IMG/VR virus record: IMGVR_UViG_3300048061_000271
Coordinates: 1-35,656 of that record
DNA: 35,656 bases
Reading direction: 5' to 3' (one strand)
DNA from: a virus
Position 1 is the first letter of the stretch, and each line of letters begins with the position of its first letter. The notes under the pieces were generated by a model, which saw nothing but the letters and a program-made list of their open reading frames with translations, had not been told where the DNA came from and searched no databases. This document shows, in pieces, positions 6,493 through 15,062 of the stretch. Position numbers and translations under genes: made by a program.

Positions 6493-7599
6493 ATGGAAGA
6501 AGCAATTCAAGAGGTTGACTCAGAGTCCTCTCAAAACTCCGTGGATAGTTTAACGTCTGGTGAAGGTAACCTAACAATGGCAGAACTTGCATCATCGCTG
6601 ATGCAGAAACGCCAAAGCGAGGATACTGAAACCACAACCGAAGAGGAATCCGAACCCGTTGCAGAAGAATCTACGGAAGAAGAGGAGGAATCAGAGGATC
6701 AGTCTGCTGAAGAGCCGGAGGAATCAGATGAGGAATCAGATGAGCAACCCGTACAACCTTCAGATGTTCTTTCAAAGTTTAAAGACCTGGATTTGGATTC
6801 ATTATCCGAGGAGGAGTCAAAGGAATTAGCTAAGCATCTCAATGCTTCTGCAATTAAAAGGTTTGGGAAACTGACCGCGCAGAAGAAAGCATTGCTTGCT
6901 GAGAACCAAGAACTCCAAGCACAAGTTGAGCAAGCACCCGTGCCTGCTGAACAACCTGCATTCCTAAAAGATAATGCCCTGCATAATGTCAATGATGTCA
7001 ACGCACTTACCAAGGAAGTAGAGAACCTTAACACGCTTATCGAATGGGCAGACGAAGGGATGGAAAACGAAGTGGAGTACGATGACAATGGCAATGAATA
7101 TGTGGTCAAGGATGCCGACAAGACTTACACCAAAGCGGATCTAAGGAGAATCAAAGCGAATGCCAAAAAAATCCTTCGCAAAGATGCTCCTGCAAGAGAA
7201 GCCTGGATTAAGGAAAGACAAGCAAGTGACCAACAAGCAATACAAACTTTTGATTTCCTTAGTGATGGAGAGAGTGAGGATTACAAAGTATTCATGCAGG
7301 TAAAGCAAAGTCCGCTTTACAAGCCTTTAGTCGAACACCTGCCTAACAGCAACTTTGCACTTGGGCTTATGGTGGAAGGATTAAAGGCAGTCAAAGCAAA
7401 GCAAGCCAATGCAGGTCAACCCAAGAAATTGAAGAAACCTACTGCTCCTGTCGCAAGTGCAGAAGCAGGTGCAAGTAAACCAAGATCCGAGGGAAGTAAA
7501 CATAAGAAAGCTGTACAGGCTGCTCATGCTAAATTTGAGAAGTCAGGTAATATAGCAGACTACCAAAATTACATAAAACTAAAGCGATCAATCGCATAA
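6493..7599 (+). CDS. Capsid assembly scaffolding protein
   Basis: The product is 368 aa directly before the major capsid gene. The first 110 residues are extremely acidic and Ser/Thr-rich (repeated EE/ES blocks). The centre is a charged helical stretch (KKALLAENQELQAQVEQ), and the C-terminus is basic (KPRSEGSKHKKAVQAAHAKF, with KLKRS at the end). Acidic N-terminus, coiled middle and basic capsid-binding tail is the classic scaffold profile. It would shape the procapsid and leave before or during packaging. It lies behind a strong terminator and a triple CTACA box, suggesting its own transcription start. Confidence 0.82.
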   Translation: MEEAIQEVDSESSQNSVDSLTSGEGNLTMAELASSLMQKRQSEDTETTTEEESEPVAEESTEEEEESEDQSAEEPEESDEESDEQPVQPSDVLSKFKDLDLDSLSEEESKELAKHLNASAIKRFGKLTAQKKALLAENQELQAQVEQAPVPAEQPAFLKDNALHNVNDVNALTKEVENLNTLIEWADEGMENEVEYDDNGNEYVVKDADKTYTKADLRRIKANAKKILRKDAPAREAWIKERQASDQQAIQTFDFLSDGESEDYKVFMQVKQSPLYKPLVEHLPNSNFALGLMVEGLKAVKAKQANAGQPKKLKKPTAPVASAEAGASKPRSEGSKHKKAVQAAHAKFEKSGNIADYQNYIKLKRSIA

Positions 7600-7628
7600 A
7601 TTTAAAACACAATTAGGAGGATATAAAT

Positions 7629-8594
7629 ATGGCACAAGCCAGTAGTTATAATACAGTCGGAAATAAAGAAGACATAATGTCAACGATTACCATTTTAGAG
7701 CCAGAGTCTACACCTTTGGTATCAATGGCAAAAAAGGGAAAAGCATCTGGAACATTCTTTGAATGGCAAGCTGACTCGCTTTTAAGTCCAGACTTTTCTG
7801 GAGTTAATGAAGGCGAAGACGTAACAAGCTTTACCAATCAAACTGCAAACCGCGCACGTCTTGGGAATTACGTTCAAAAATTTAGGGATACCTTCCAAAT
7901 TTCGGACATTCAAGAGCTTGTAGATACAGCCGGAGTTTCAAACGAAATGGCATTGGCCGAGTCTAAAAGTATTCGCCAAATCAAACGCTCAATCGAATCT
8001 GCATTTTGTTCTTCACAAGATCGTCAAGCAGACTCTGGAGCAGGCGCACCTTACAAGACTCGTGGTCTTCTCAAATGGTTAGGAGTTGGTGGACAACCTT
8101 CAGACGTACCTGCTGAGTATCAGAATGTTGCTAATGACACAACCGGAACGCAGACCGAAACAACCTTCAATAATGTTCTTCAAGAACTTTACGAAGCTAA
8201 CGGAATGCCTGGTGGACAGTTGACCTTACTTGCAGGCCCAAGTCTCAAGAGAGAGATTTCTGACTTCTCAAGAGTGTCTTCTTCAACTCGTAACACATAT
8301 CAAGTTAATCAGGATGCTGAGTCTAAGAAGATCACGCTTTCAGTTAATTTATATGAGGGTGATTTTGGTTTGGTTTCAGTGGCCAGTAGCCTGTTTATAA
8401 ATCGCACGAGTGGTTCTGACACAGTTGATACTGACGCAGGTCTCTTAATTGATCCTGAGTACATTGGTATGCAGTCCTTAAAATCCGAATCAGTTACTGA
8501 ATTGGAAGACCAAGGGGGCGGACGCAGAGGTTTCGTTGATGTAATTTGTGGCTTGGTTTGCAATAGCCCAAAAGCACACGGATTTTTCAACTAA
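7629..8594 (+). CDS. Major capsid protein, SU10-like (DUF5309-type) HK97 fold
   Basis: The product is 321 aa behind a strong AGGAGG site (7615-7620). Early motifs are ITILEPESTPLVSMAKKGKA and TFFEWQADSL. These are followed by RARLGNYVQKFRDTFQISD and a long helix with SNEMALAESKSIRQIKRSIE. This order (TPL..KGKA.G..FEWQ.D.L, then RLGNY and a helix that ends KR.IE) matches what I know of the SU10 major capsid family. The later part is beta-rich and ends with the GYVDVICGL-like stretch RGFVDVICGLVC. It builds the icosahedral shell. The next gene starts 28 bases later with its own strong ribosome site. Confidence 0.9.
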   Translation: MAQASSYNTVGNKEDIMSTITILEPESTPLVSMAKKGKASGTFFEWQADSLLSPDFSGVNEGEDVTSFTNQTANRARLGNYVQKFRDTFQISDIQELVDTAGVSNEMALAESKSIRQIKRSIESAFCSSQDRQADSGAGAPYKTRGLLKWLGVGGQPSDVPAEYQNVANDTTGTQTETTFNNVLQELYEANGMPGGQLTLLAGPSLKREISDFSRVSSSTRNTYQVNQDAESKKITLSVNLYEGDFGLVSVASSLFINRTSGSDTVDTDAGLLIDPEYIGMQSLKSESVTELEDQGGGRRGFVDVICGLVCNSPKAHGFFN

Positions 8595-8622
8595 TAACAC
8601 TTAAAATAAGGAGATTTAAGAT

Positions 8623-9051
8623 ATGCCAGAATTATCAAATAATGAAGCAGGACGTGGTTTCACACATGTGTATACCGCAACCTATGAAGACCTACAGACT
8701 ATCGGCAATGGTGGTCAATTAACCATCGCAACTATACCAGCAGGTGGTGCAGTTGAGTTAGCAGGTGTATACGAAGCTGAAGCGTTTGCAGGTACAACCT
8801 CCCTCGTCATTGACGTAGGAACGAGTGGTGCTGACCCGGACGAGTTCATTAATGCTCTTGATGTGGACGGAATGTCTGCACCTGTGTTCAACACAGGAGA
8901 CGCATTCACAGATGCCCAGTCACAACCTGTAGGTGGAACAAACACAGCAGCTTCCGTTATCCTGGAAGTAACAGACGCAGCGATTGCCTCTGCAACTGCT
9001 GGTAAAATTGTTATCGGATTACGTATCGTTGACTTAGGTCAATTTGCATAA
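8623..9051 (+). CDS. Capsid-associated structural protein (possible decoration protein)
   Basis: The 142-aa product is preceded by AAGGAG (8610-8615), matching the high expression expected next to the capsid gene. The sequence is beta-rich and glycine/threonine/alanine-rich, with alternating hydrophobics (SLVIDVGTSG, KIVIGLRIVDLG) and no charged patches. Immediate position after the capsid gene, a comparable ribosome site and a strong terminator right after it suggest a head decoration or stabilising protein. No signature motif was recognised. Confidence 0.68.
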   Translation: MPELSNNEAGRGFTHVYTATYEDLQTIGNGGQLTIATIPAGGAVELAGVYEAEAFAGTTSLVIDVGTSGADPDEFINALDVDGMSAPVFNTGDAFTDAQSQPVGGTNTAASVILEVTDAAIASATAGKIVIGLRIVDLGQFA

Positions 9052-9066
9052 TTGCAATTAGGATTT

Positions 9067-9100
9067 GGGGAGTGATCTACAATGTGGGTCACTCCCTTTT
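9067..9100 (+). terminator. Strong rho-independent terminator after the capsid genes
   Basis: GGGAGTGA (9068-9075) pairs perfectly with TCACTCCC (9089-9096) around a 13-base loop, followed by TTTT. G9067 can extend the stem with a G-T pair. It closes the scaffold-capsid-decoration unit and probably reduces transcription into the connector genes. Confidence 0.88.
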
Positions 9101-9115
9101 CCACATCAATTTATT

Positions 9116-9472
9116 ATGGCAGAAATATTCATCCCAAAGTGGAAAGCATCACAAGGTAATGGTTCTCAGTTTATGAAGAACCTGGAGAAGCACTTACGTT
9201 ACGAAGTTGACCTTGAGAAGTACGAGGCAAGAAAGCGTGAGATAGAAGTTGGTAAAGAGAACCAACTTGGTGGACAGGTCGAAGGACTTGGTCAGCTTAA
9301 AGGTACAATACCTGCCCGTGAGTTCTTCCGTTGGGATCAATACAAAAAGGGCTGTTGGGGAGACAAGGCGTTCGTTAATGAAATGCTACGTGACAACCCA
9401 AGCTTTAAAGCCAAATCATTTTCAAAGAAGACCTTCGTATCTGGAGGCTTCGACAAACCAAGCTTCGCATGA
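9116..9472 (+). CDS. Hypothetical virion-region protein (118 aa)
   Basis: I place the start at ATG 9116 rather than further upstream, because the upstream part lies in the terminator stem. The product begins MAEIFIPKWKASQGN, has a charged helix (HLRYEVDLEKYEARKREIE) and several aromatic and basic positions, and ends FVSGGFDKPSFA. No family is recognised. Its stop overlaps the next start (ATGA at 9469), so it is coupled to the connector gene. It is a likely head-completion or adaptor component by position. Confidence 0.65.
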   Translation: MAEIFIPKWKASQGNGSQFMKNLEKHLRYEVDLEKYEARKREIEVGKENQLGGQVEGLGQLKGTIPAREFFRWDQYKKGCWGDKAFVNEMLRDNPSFKAKSFSKKTFVSGGFDKPSFA

Positions 9473-10305
9473 GAAGAGTAGCAGTAAGCACAATGATTAC
9501 CAACCTAGTAAGTATGGTTGGCGTGGATTCATTCCTTACTGCTGAATCAACTGCTGCGGTACGCAGCTTTAATCGTTTTGGCAAGTTAGCCTGGGATCGC
9601 ACTGCATGGCCATTTGTATCCCGTATCACACAAGTCATACCAGATGTGCGTGTACGAAGCGTGCAAGTAGGTAGTGGAGGAGCGAGCTATACATCTGCAC
9701 CATCTGTCGCATTTAGTGGTGGAGGAGGTTCAAGTGCAGCAGCCACTGCAACTATTAACGCAGACGGAGAAGTGAATGGAATTGCAGTGACCAATAATGG
9801 CACGGGATATACAGGCACACCCACAGTTGCAATAAGTGGTGGTAGTGGAAGTGGAGCAACGGCCACTGCAAGCATGTTGACCTACCTAGACTTTGGCACA
9901 ACTATAAGCGAGATATTCCGGGTCACTGAGAATGACCCATATGGTACAGGTACAACATCTGACATTGCATACAAGAATGTATATGTAACAGGTGCGAGTG
10001 AGTACGGAGAAGCAATACTACCAGACCGCACATCAACTGCACCTGTATGGGTATATTACCGCGCGCCCTACCCTGAGTATGCAAGTGACGCAAGTGACTT
10101 TCCATATGTATTTAGCGAGTATGCGGTGATTGGAGCATATGGAGATTGGTTACAAGCAGACGGCCAGACAGATAAGGCACAAGTTGTCTACCAACAAGCA
10201 GAAGCAATTTTACAAAGCGAGTTGGACAAGCTTGAAAGACAAGAGGGGCAATCAACCCCAATACAATTTATTACTTACGGAACAACTGCCGTTAGTTCGG
10301 CATAA
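9469..10305 (+). CDS. Head-tail connector/adaptor with glycine-rich beta insertion
   Basis: The first about 60 residues and last about 130 form a helical connector-like protein (ESTAAVRSFNRFGKLAWDRT; later YVFSEYAVIGAYGDWLQADG and a C-terminal helix QQAEAILQSELDKLERQ). Between them, at about residues 70-130, is an inserted repeat: GGASYTSAPSVAFSGGGG followed by GTGYTGTPTVAISGGSG, each trailed by ATATA-type strands. Similar YTSAPTVAFSGGG repeats occur in many phage structural proteins. The C-terminal part recalls tail adaptor (gp11/gp4-type) proteins of podoviruses. The product is 278 aa with no strong ribosome site. It is translationally coupled to the preceding gene. Confidence 0.68.
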   Translation: MRRVAVSTMITNLVSMVGVDSFLTAESTAAVRSFNRFGKLAWDRTAWPFVSRITQVIPDVRVRSVQVGSGGASYTSAPSVAFSGGGGSSAAATATINADGEVNGIAVTNNGTGYTGTPTVAISGGSGSGATATASMLTYLDFGTTISEIFRVTENDPYGTGTTSDIAYKNVYVTGASEYGEAILPDRTSTAPVWVYYRAPYPEYASDASDFPYVFSEYAVIGAYGDWLQADGQTDKAQVVYQQAEAILQSELDKLERQEGQSTPIQFITYGTTAVSSA

Positions 10306-10320
10306 AAGGAAAAACATATT

Positions 10321-10587
10321 ATGGGATCAGCATCAGAATACAGAGGTTTAGGTTTAAATGGAGGCGAGTACATTAATGATACTGCTGCCAAAACAAACAC
10401 AAATGGATGGTTTGCAATACTTGCCACAGAGGACACAGTCATTGCGAGCATAACAAGTAACATTACTAACTTGTCTGATATTTGCACTGGGCAAGATGCA
10501 ACCACCCTATCTGCAAATACTGCGATTTACGGAAACATAAATGCAATCACCTTAACAAGTGGTGCAGTCATAGCGTACAACAAGTAA
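10321..10587 (+). CDS. Small virion-type protein (88 aa)
   Basis: The start has AAAAGGAAAA about 10 bases upstream, a fair ribosome site. The product is Thr/Asn/Ala-rich with regular short strands (FAILATEDTVIASITSNI; LTSGAVIAYNK), typical of beta-structured small phage particle proteins. The family is not named. The stop TAA is followed directly by the ATG of the next gene (TAAATG). Confidence 0.62.
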   Translation: MGSASEYRGLGLNGGEYINDTAAKTNTNGWFAILATEDTVIASITSNITNLSDICTGQDATTLSANTAIYGNINAITLTSGAVIAYNK

Positions 10588-10734
10588 ATGTGTGCTTTAG
10601 GTCTAGATTTAAATGTAGGAGCGCCTGCTGTATTTACAAGTGGTGGAGTACCATCACCTAACCTGGTCATACTTACACAGGCAGGTGCATTTATGCAGAC
10701 CGAAGATGGCAAGTATTTAGAATTTGAATTTTAA
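10588..10734 (+). CDS. 48-aa hypothetical protein in the tail-fibre region
   Basis: ATG 10588 abuts the previous TAA. The product begins MCALGLDLNVGAPAVF, has a PSPNLVILTQAG stretch and ends EDGKYLEFEF. The last part (MQTEDGKYLEFE) looks like a beta-hairpin seen at the ends of phage fibre-adaptor proteins. No domain call is possible at this length. The reading frame is tightly packed between neighbours and ends 12 bases before the fibre gene, which supports it. Confidence 0.5.
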   Translation: MCALGLDLNVGAPAVFTSGGVPSPNLVILTQAGAFMQTEDGKYLEFEF

Positions 10735-10746
10735 CCCAATTATAAA

Positions 10747-12015
10747 ATGGCTAATAAAAAGATAACCGCACTTACTGCTCTTTCAGCAACACCTGCCACA
10801 GATGATGTTTTACCCATTGTGGATGTTAGTGGAACTGCAACGACTAAAAAAGTAACTGTTGCCAACTTGGTAGCGGCCGCTCCACAAGGAGATTTACTCG
10901 CATCGAATAATTTATCTGATGTTGCGAATGCCGGAACGAGTCGGACGAATTTAGGGCTTGGTACAGCGGCAACTTCCGCAAGTACAGATTTTAGTTCAGC
11001 ATTTTTTAACATAGTCACAAAAACTGCTAATTACACTTTAACAAATGCCGAGAATGGTAAAGTAATTTTTTGTAATTCAAGCAGTCGAATTGACATTACA
11101 GTTCCATCGGGACTTACGAGTGGGTTTAATTGCCGAGTTGTTCAAGGTGGTGCTGGTCGAGTGTTATTTGTAACGAGTGGTACAACCATTAATGGATATA
11201 CTAGTGGATCGGATGCACCTAATGCAGTGATTGGTCAGCATGGCGTTGCAGATTTAGTTCCCACAGGCACAAATATTTACAGCTTACATGGTGATATTAA
11301 TTATCTGTCACTGTTTAATAATACCAAAAGTCTAAGCTTTGATGGTAGTAATGAATATGTTGCATTAGGAGGTACGCAAGCAAGTGGTAATAATACTTTT
11401 CACTATGGTACAAGTGCATTTTCTGTCTCAGCTTGGGTAAAACCCTCTGCGTTAAGTGGTAATGACCAAATTATAGGAGCACATGGCGGATCGGGATGGA
11501 CAATGTATAGTGGTTCTGGAACATTAACATTCTTTGCGGCAATAGGTAATTTAGCTGGTGGGTCACTCACTCAAGACGCTTGGAATCATTGCTTAGTTAC
11601 TAGAGATGGAACATCTTTTAATATGTATCTCAATAAAAGCAAAACATCACATACCATTAGTGCTACAGCTACAGCTAATACAAAAACTGACATTACCACT
11701 AACATCGGTTGGGACACAGGTAGCTTACAACCTTTATTTGGTATAATTGACGAAGTGGCTACATGGAATGTTGCACTTTCTGATGCTGATGTGGCTAGTA
11801 TTTATGACAATGGAGTAAACGATCTAAATGATTCGAGTTCATACGATACAGACAGAAGTAATAATTTAGTAACTTGGTATCGAAATGGAGATACAGGTTC
11901 AGACTCAACTGGGTCTACTATTACAAATGCTGCCTCTGGTTCTGCTAGTGCAGGGTCAAGTGTTAATGGTACTCTTACAAATAGCCCAACATTTTCAACC
12001 GACGTACCCTCTTAA
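10747..12015 (+). CDS. Tail fibre or spike protein with LamG-like lectin domain
   Basis: The 422-aa product starts with a typical fibre attachment region (KKITALTALSATPATDDVLP, then LASNNLSDVANAGTSRTNLG). Next is a beta-rich spacer (about 90-180). Residues about 194-357 form a concanavalin/LamG-like jelly roll: SLSFDGSNEYVALGG, AFSVSAWVKPSAL, WNHCLVTRDGTSFNMYLN and the closing FGIIDEVATWNVALSDADV. These are the usual blocks of the laminin-G3-type domain, which binds carbohydrates. It probably recognises a surface polysaccharide of the host. The end is Ser/Gly-rich. The next small gene starts seven bases later and may encode a fibre partner. Confidence 0.82.
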   Translation: MANKKITALTALSATPATDDVLPIVDVSGTATTKKVTVANLVAAAPQGDLLASNNLSDVANAGTSRTNLGLGTAATSASTDFSSAFFNIVTKTANYTLTNAENGKVIFCNSSSRIDITVPSGLTSGFNCRVVQGGAGRVLFVTSGTTINGYTSGSDAPNAVIGQHGVADLVPTGTNIYSLHGDINYLSLFNNTKSLSFDGSNEYVALGGTQASGNNTFHYGTSAFSVSAWVKPSALSGNDQIIGAHGGSGWTMYSGSGTLTFFAAIGNLAGGSLTQDAWNHCLVTRDGTSFNMYLNKSKTSHTISATATANTKTDITTNIGWDTGSLQPLFGIIDEVATWNVALSDADVASIYDNGVNDLNDSSSYDTDRSNNLVTWYRNGDTGSDSTGSTITNAASGSASAGSSVNGTLTNSPTFSTDVPS

Positions 12016-12021
12016 TAAATT

Positions 12022-12267
12022 ATGAGCAGAACATATGTAATAATAAATGCGGACGAAGTAGACTCCGTGGATTTTAGTCAAGTGGATGAGACGAGTGAAA
12101 ACACGCTAAGATATAATATTAATCCAGCTAACACGAAAACTTTTGTCAAATTTGATGGAGATACAACACCTTCATTCTTGGAAGGTAAAACACAATACAC
12201 GCATTCCGAAATACTTACCATCTTAGCAACGGACGAGTGGACTGATCCTAATCCTCCTGGCGAATAA
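12022..12267 (+). CDS. Small protein following the fibre gene (81 aa)
   Basis: The sequence opens SRTYVIINADEVDSVDFSQV, has a middle strand pattern (KTFVKFDGDTTPSFLEG) and ends with EWTDPNPPGE. I recall near-identical small proteins beside LamG or collagen-like fibre genes in environmental phages, where they may be fibre assembly factors, but none has a proven role to my knowledge. It is acidic, with no membrane segment. Its stop overlaps the next start (TAATG). Confidence 0.62.
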   Translation: MSRTYVIINADEVDSVDFSQVDETSENTLRYNINPANTKTFVKFDGDTTPSFLEGKTQYTHSEILTILATDEWTDPNPPGE

Positions 12268-12593
12268 TGTCTGCTGACGAGAAAGATGCGATAGGAGAGG
12301 ATTCAGTTGTGAAGGCAAATGTTGCTTTCATGTTGAAAACTATTTCTGCGGTGGCGGTTGCAGTCTACTCCTTCGTAACTATTAAGTCAGACATTGATGA
12401 CTTGCGAAACGCAAACATTAGATTGCATCACGAGGTTGATATGAACAGTGAGTTTCGCATAAAGTGGCCACGTGGAGAACTTGGATCTTTGCCAGACGAT
12501 GCCGAGCAAAACATGAGACTTTTATTCCTTGAGAAACAACAGGAAAAAAATGACGAACTACTTGAGGAGTTAAGGTACGGAGGGTCAAAGTGA
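12267..12593 (+). CDS. Single-pass membrane protein, possible holin or spanin-like
   Basis: The 108-aa product has one hydrophobic helix at about residues 18-39 (ANVAFMLKTISAVAVAVYSF) after a short acidic N-terminus. A long hydrophilic, helical C-terminal domain follows, rich in D/E/N with a coiled-coil look at the end (LFLEKQQEKNDELLEEL). This is the first of four consecutive small membrane proteins. The topology fits an inner-membrane anchored spanin or a regulator of holin timing. The sequence alone does not distinguish them. Confidence 0.62.
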   Translation: MSADEKDAIGEDSVVKANVAFMLKTISAVAVAVYSFVTIKSDIDDLRNANIRLHHEVDMNSEFRIKWPRGELGSLPDDAEQNMRLLFLEKQQEKNDELLEELRYGGSK

Positions 12594-12594
12594 A

Positions 12595-12819
12595 ATGGAA
12601 GTTACACACTACATGTTCGCAGGACTTGGGGTTGCACTTTCCATACTCGCATTCTTCATCAAAAGAAATAAGTGGGAGATAGATGATATGAAAGATCGTC
12701 TTCGCCAAGTGGAAATATCTGCTGCCGGGCAAATAAAAGAAGTGAGTCATCTTAATAAATTATCTGAAGACAGGCGTGAGGATATAAAGAAGTTATTTGA
12801 GAAGATGGAGGCTAAATGA
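12595..12819 (+). CDS. Small membrane-anchored coiled-coil protein (74 aa)
   Basis: It starts one base after the previous stop. An N-terminal membrane helix at about residues 6-22 (YMFAGLGVALSILAFFI) is followed by RNKW and a long charged amphipathic helix (DDMKDRLRQVEISAAGQ onward). The layout of an N-terminal anchor with a periplasm-sized coiled coil resembles i-spanins or small phage lysis accessory proteins. No lipobox-containing partner was found nearby. Part of the presumed lysis cassette. Confidence 0.6.
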   Translation: MEVTHYMFAGLGVALSILAFFIKRNKWEIDDMKDRLRQVEISAAGQIKEVSHLNKLSEDRREDIKKLFEKMEAK

Positions 12820-12820
12820 A

Positions 12821-13285
12821 ATGTTTGAACTCCTTACATTATTTCTTACGGGAGGTGGTTCTGCGGCAATGGGGTCTATTCTTAAAGGCGTGTTTGGTGC
12901 AGTCACGGATGCTCGTTCGCAGAAGCATGAAATGGAAATGGCAAGAGAATGCCGAAACAACGAAAGTGCCATTCAATTTCAGCAAGCACTCAGCAACGTA
13001 CCTGGTGGAGCTTTTACTCGTGCTACTCGTAGGATGCTTGCTCTTATCGGCATGTGCACCCTCTCGTTCATCACCTGTGTCACCACCATCTACCCAAGCG
13101 TTCCACTCATCAGTACGACAAACATTACAGGTGAAGGAAAAAAAGAGTTTCTATTCGGACTCATCAGTTTTCCAGCAGAGCAAGCCCCTTTGGTTGTTAC
13201 AACAGGACATATCGCACTCTTCGAGGCAACCGTAGTGTTACCATTAATTATAGGATTTTACTTTACACCAGGAGGACGTAGATGA
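12821..13285 (+). CDS. Multi-pass membrane protein, candidate holin (154 aa)
   Basis: I chose ATG 12821 because GGAGG lies nine bases upstream, whereas the ATG at 12797 sits inside the previous gene. Hydrophobic segments lie at about residues 3-28, 70-90 (RMLALIGMCTLSFITCVTTI) and 127-149 (HIALFEATVVLPLIIGFYF). A hydrophilic helix with ARSQKHEMEMA lies between the first two. Three segments with a charged C-terminus (GGRR) fit the three-helix holin type known from gene-transfer agents and marine phages. The match is by layout only. The stop overlaps the next ATG (ATGA). Confidence 0.62.
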   Translation: MFELLTLFLTGGGSAAMGSILKGVFGAVTDARSQKHEMEMARECRNNESAIQFQQALSNVPGGAFTRATRRMLALIGMCTLSFITCVTTIYPSVPLISTTNITGEGKKEFLFGLISFPAEQAPLVVTTGHIALFEATVVLPLIIGFYFTPGGRR

Positions 13286-13434
13286 TGCTTGATCGTGTTT
13301 CAGTAGCTGGCATGAGCGGAACGGCAGCAACCTTTGGATTGTCAACAATTGATACATTCCTTGGCATTGCAGTAGGTGCAGTCACCCTAGTCTACATGTG
13401 CATAAAACTATACCAAGAAATTAAGAAGAAGTAA
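13282..13434 (+). CDS. 50-aa membrane peptide
   Basis: ATG 13282 overlaps the preceding stop (ATGA), and the TAA at 13432-13434 shares a base with the next ATG (TAATG). GGAGG lies seven bases upstream at 13271-13275. The product has one hydrophobic helix (IDTFLGIAVGAVTLVYMCIK) and ends with a Lys cluster (EIKKK). Size and topology fit a small holin-like or antiholin-like peptide. It closes the lysis-type cassette. Confidence 0.62.
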   Translation: MMLDRVSVAGMSGTAATFGLSTIDTFLGIAVGAVTLVYMCIKLYQEIKKK

Positions 13435-15062
13435 TGGCACGTTATCGTACATCAGGCAGATTAGATGACCAAGTTCTTCAAGATGGGGATCGTGGATTTC
13501 GTGGTATAGATTCATACAAAGAAGCAACAAGTTTAGAACCGGGCTTTGTACGGACAAGCGAGAATATGCGCTTGATTGGTGACCTTGCAGAGGTGCGCAA
13601 GGGTATAGATTTTTTAGCAGGTGCAGTTACACTTAGCTACAATGGTACGAATGAGATGGTATTTGCATCCACACTCTACTCAGATCCTGCAACAGGAAAT
13701 GAATATGTGGTAGCTGCAACCAAGGATAAAGTAATCCTTTGGAATGATGCAAATAACTCAGGCATCGATATTGATTATCCAGGCAGTGAAGTTGTGGCCA
13801 CAGCAGATGGCGCGAGCTTCGTGCAGGCATTGGAAAAACTCATCTTGTTTCGTGGTAAGAATAAAACTCCACTTGAATGGGATGGAGATGTAAGCAATGA
13901 CTTTGTGGTTAAAGCAAATGGAAGCCCAGGTGCTGGACGCATACAATGTCCAAACACAGACTTTGGTGTATTCTTTCGTAATCGCTTAATCATCCCACAA
14001 CCCACAGATAGTAACTATTCCATTATCATGTCTGACCTGTTGGACACAGATAATTACTACGCTGCTGAATCACAATTTAGAATCAATAAAGGAAGTGCAG
14101 ATTTTCTTGTAGGCTTTTATCCATACCAAGAAGATCAGTTAATCGTGTTTATGCGTAATAGCATTCACATGATAAATAACATTGCGACAACCTCCGCAGC
14201 TAACACTTACGAGATTACCCGTCAGCATGGTTGTGTGGCACGCAAATCAATCGCACAGTCTGGGCCACAAACATTCTTCCTATCAGATAATGGGGTCATC
14301 GTCTTGTCACCTGGTACAGACCCTGCCAAGGGACTAGGAGTAGCTATTAGTAAAGTAAGTGGCGAGACCATACCCATGACCAGACCTATACAAGATCAAT
14401 TTGATGAGGTTAACTTTGCAGCAGCAGATAAAGCGTGTGGCATTGTGTATGACAACAAATACTACCTTGCAGTCCCAACAGGTAGTTCAACAGTAGCTAA
14501 TAAGATTTTCATATTTAACCTACTTACAAGCACCTGGACTAGCGTTGACTCCTACCCTGCCCTAGCAGGCAGTGTGGCATTTCATGTGGATGATTGGGTA
14601 ATCTGCTCGCATGGAAGCAACCCAACAAGACGCAGACTATTTGCAGGTAACAAAACAGGCTGGTATCTCATGGAAGAAAATTCCATTGATGATAGTGGAC
14701 GCAAGATAGGAAGTACATCCGAGTCAGGCACAACTGCAATTGCAGGTAAACTTATCACACGCTCATACACCTTTGGAGACATCAATGTAAAGAGTTGGAA
14801 GCGTGGTCAGTTGGGTGCAAACACAGTTAACCAAGATGCATTTAACATCAAGGTCAACACACTCGATCCAGACGCAAGTACCACAGTATTAAGCCACACC
14901 GCAGATGGCACGGAAGAAGCACTCTTCCGCTTTGGTACGGGGCGTACCCGTGGGTATGGTGCGGAAGTAGAAATCAATGTCACTGCTGGCAGACCAAGCT
15001 TTAGACATGTTAGCTTGGAAGCTATAGGCGTAGGAGCAAATGCAAGACGTGAGGTGGCATAA
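13434..15062 (+). CDS. Tail nozzle-like structural protein
   Basis: The 542-aa protein is almost entirely beta-structured, with repeating short strands. Examples are EYVVAATKDKVILWNDANNS, KLILFRGKNKTPLEWDGD, FFLSDNGVIVLSPG, KIFIFNLLTSTWTS and WVICSHGSNPTRR. The repeating W/F-x-x-D pattern suggests a beta-propeller. It begins ARYRTSGRLDDQVLQDGDRG. Long beta-propeller-containing proteins in this genome position are the tail nozzle (T7 gp12 / P22 gp10 type) of podoviruses. The gene overlaps its neighbours by one base on each side (TAATG). Confidence 0.7.
   Translation: MARYRTSGRLDDQVLQDGDRGFRGIDSYKEATSLEPGFVRTSENMRLIGDLAEVRKGIDFLAGAVTLSYNGTNEMVFASTLYSDPATGNEYVVAATKDKVILWNDANNSGIDIDYPGSEVVATADGASFVQALEKLILFRGKNKTPLEWDGDVSNDFVVKANGSPGAGRIQCPNTDFGVFFRNRLIIPQPTDSNYSIIMSDLLDTDNYYAAESQFRINKGSADFLVGFYPYQEDQLIVFMRNSIHMINNIATTSAANTYEITRQHGCVARKSIAQSGPQTFFLSDNGVIVLSPGTDPAKGLGVAISKVSGETIPMTRPIQDQFDEVNFAAADKACGIVYDNKYYLAVPTGSSTVANKIFIFNLLTSTWTSVDSYPALAGSVAFHVDDWVICSHGSNPTRRRLFAGNKTGWYLMEENSIDDSGRKIGSTSESGTTAIAGKLITRSYTFGDINVKSWKRGQLGANTVNQDAFNIKVNTLDPDASTTVLSHTADGTEEALFRFGTGRTRGYGAEVEINVTAGRPSFRHVSLEAIGVGANARREVA

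Noticed and set aside
6699-7121. 140-codon antisense open frame opposite the scaffold
   Set aside because: The acidic GAA/GAG/TCA-rich scaffold code yields Ser-rich antisense frames. There is no start signal.
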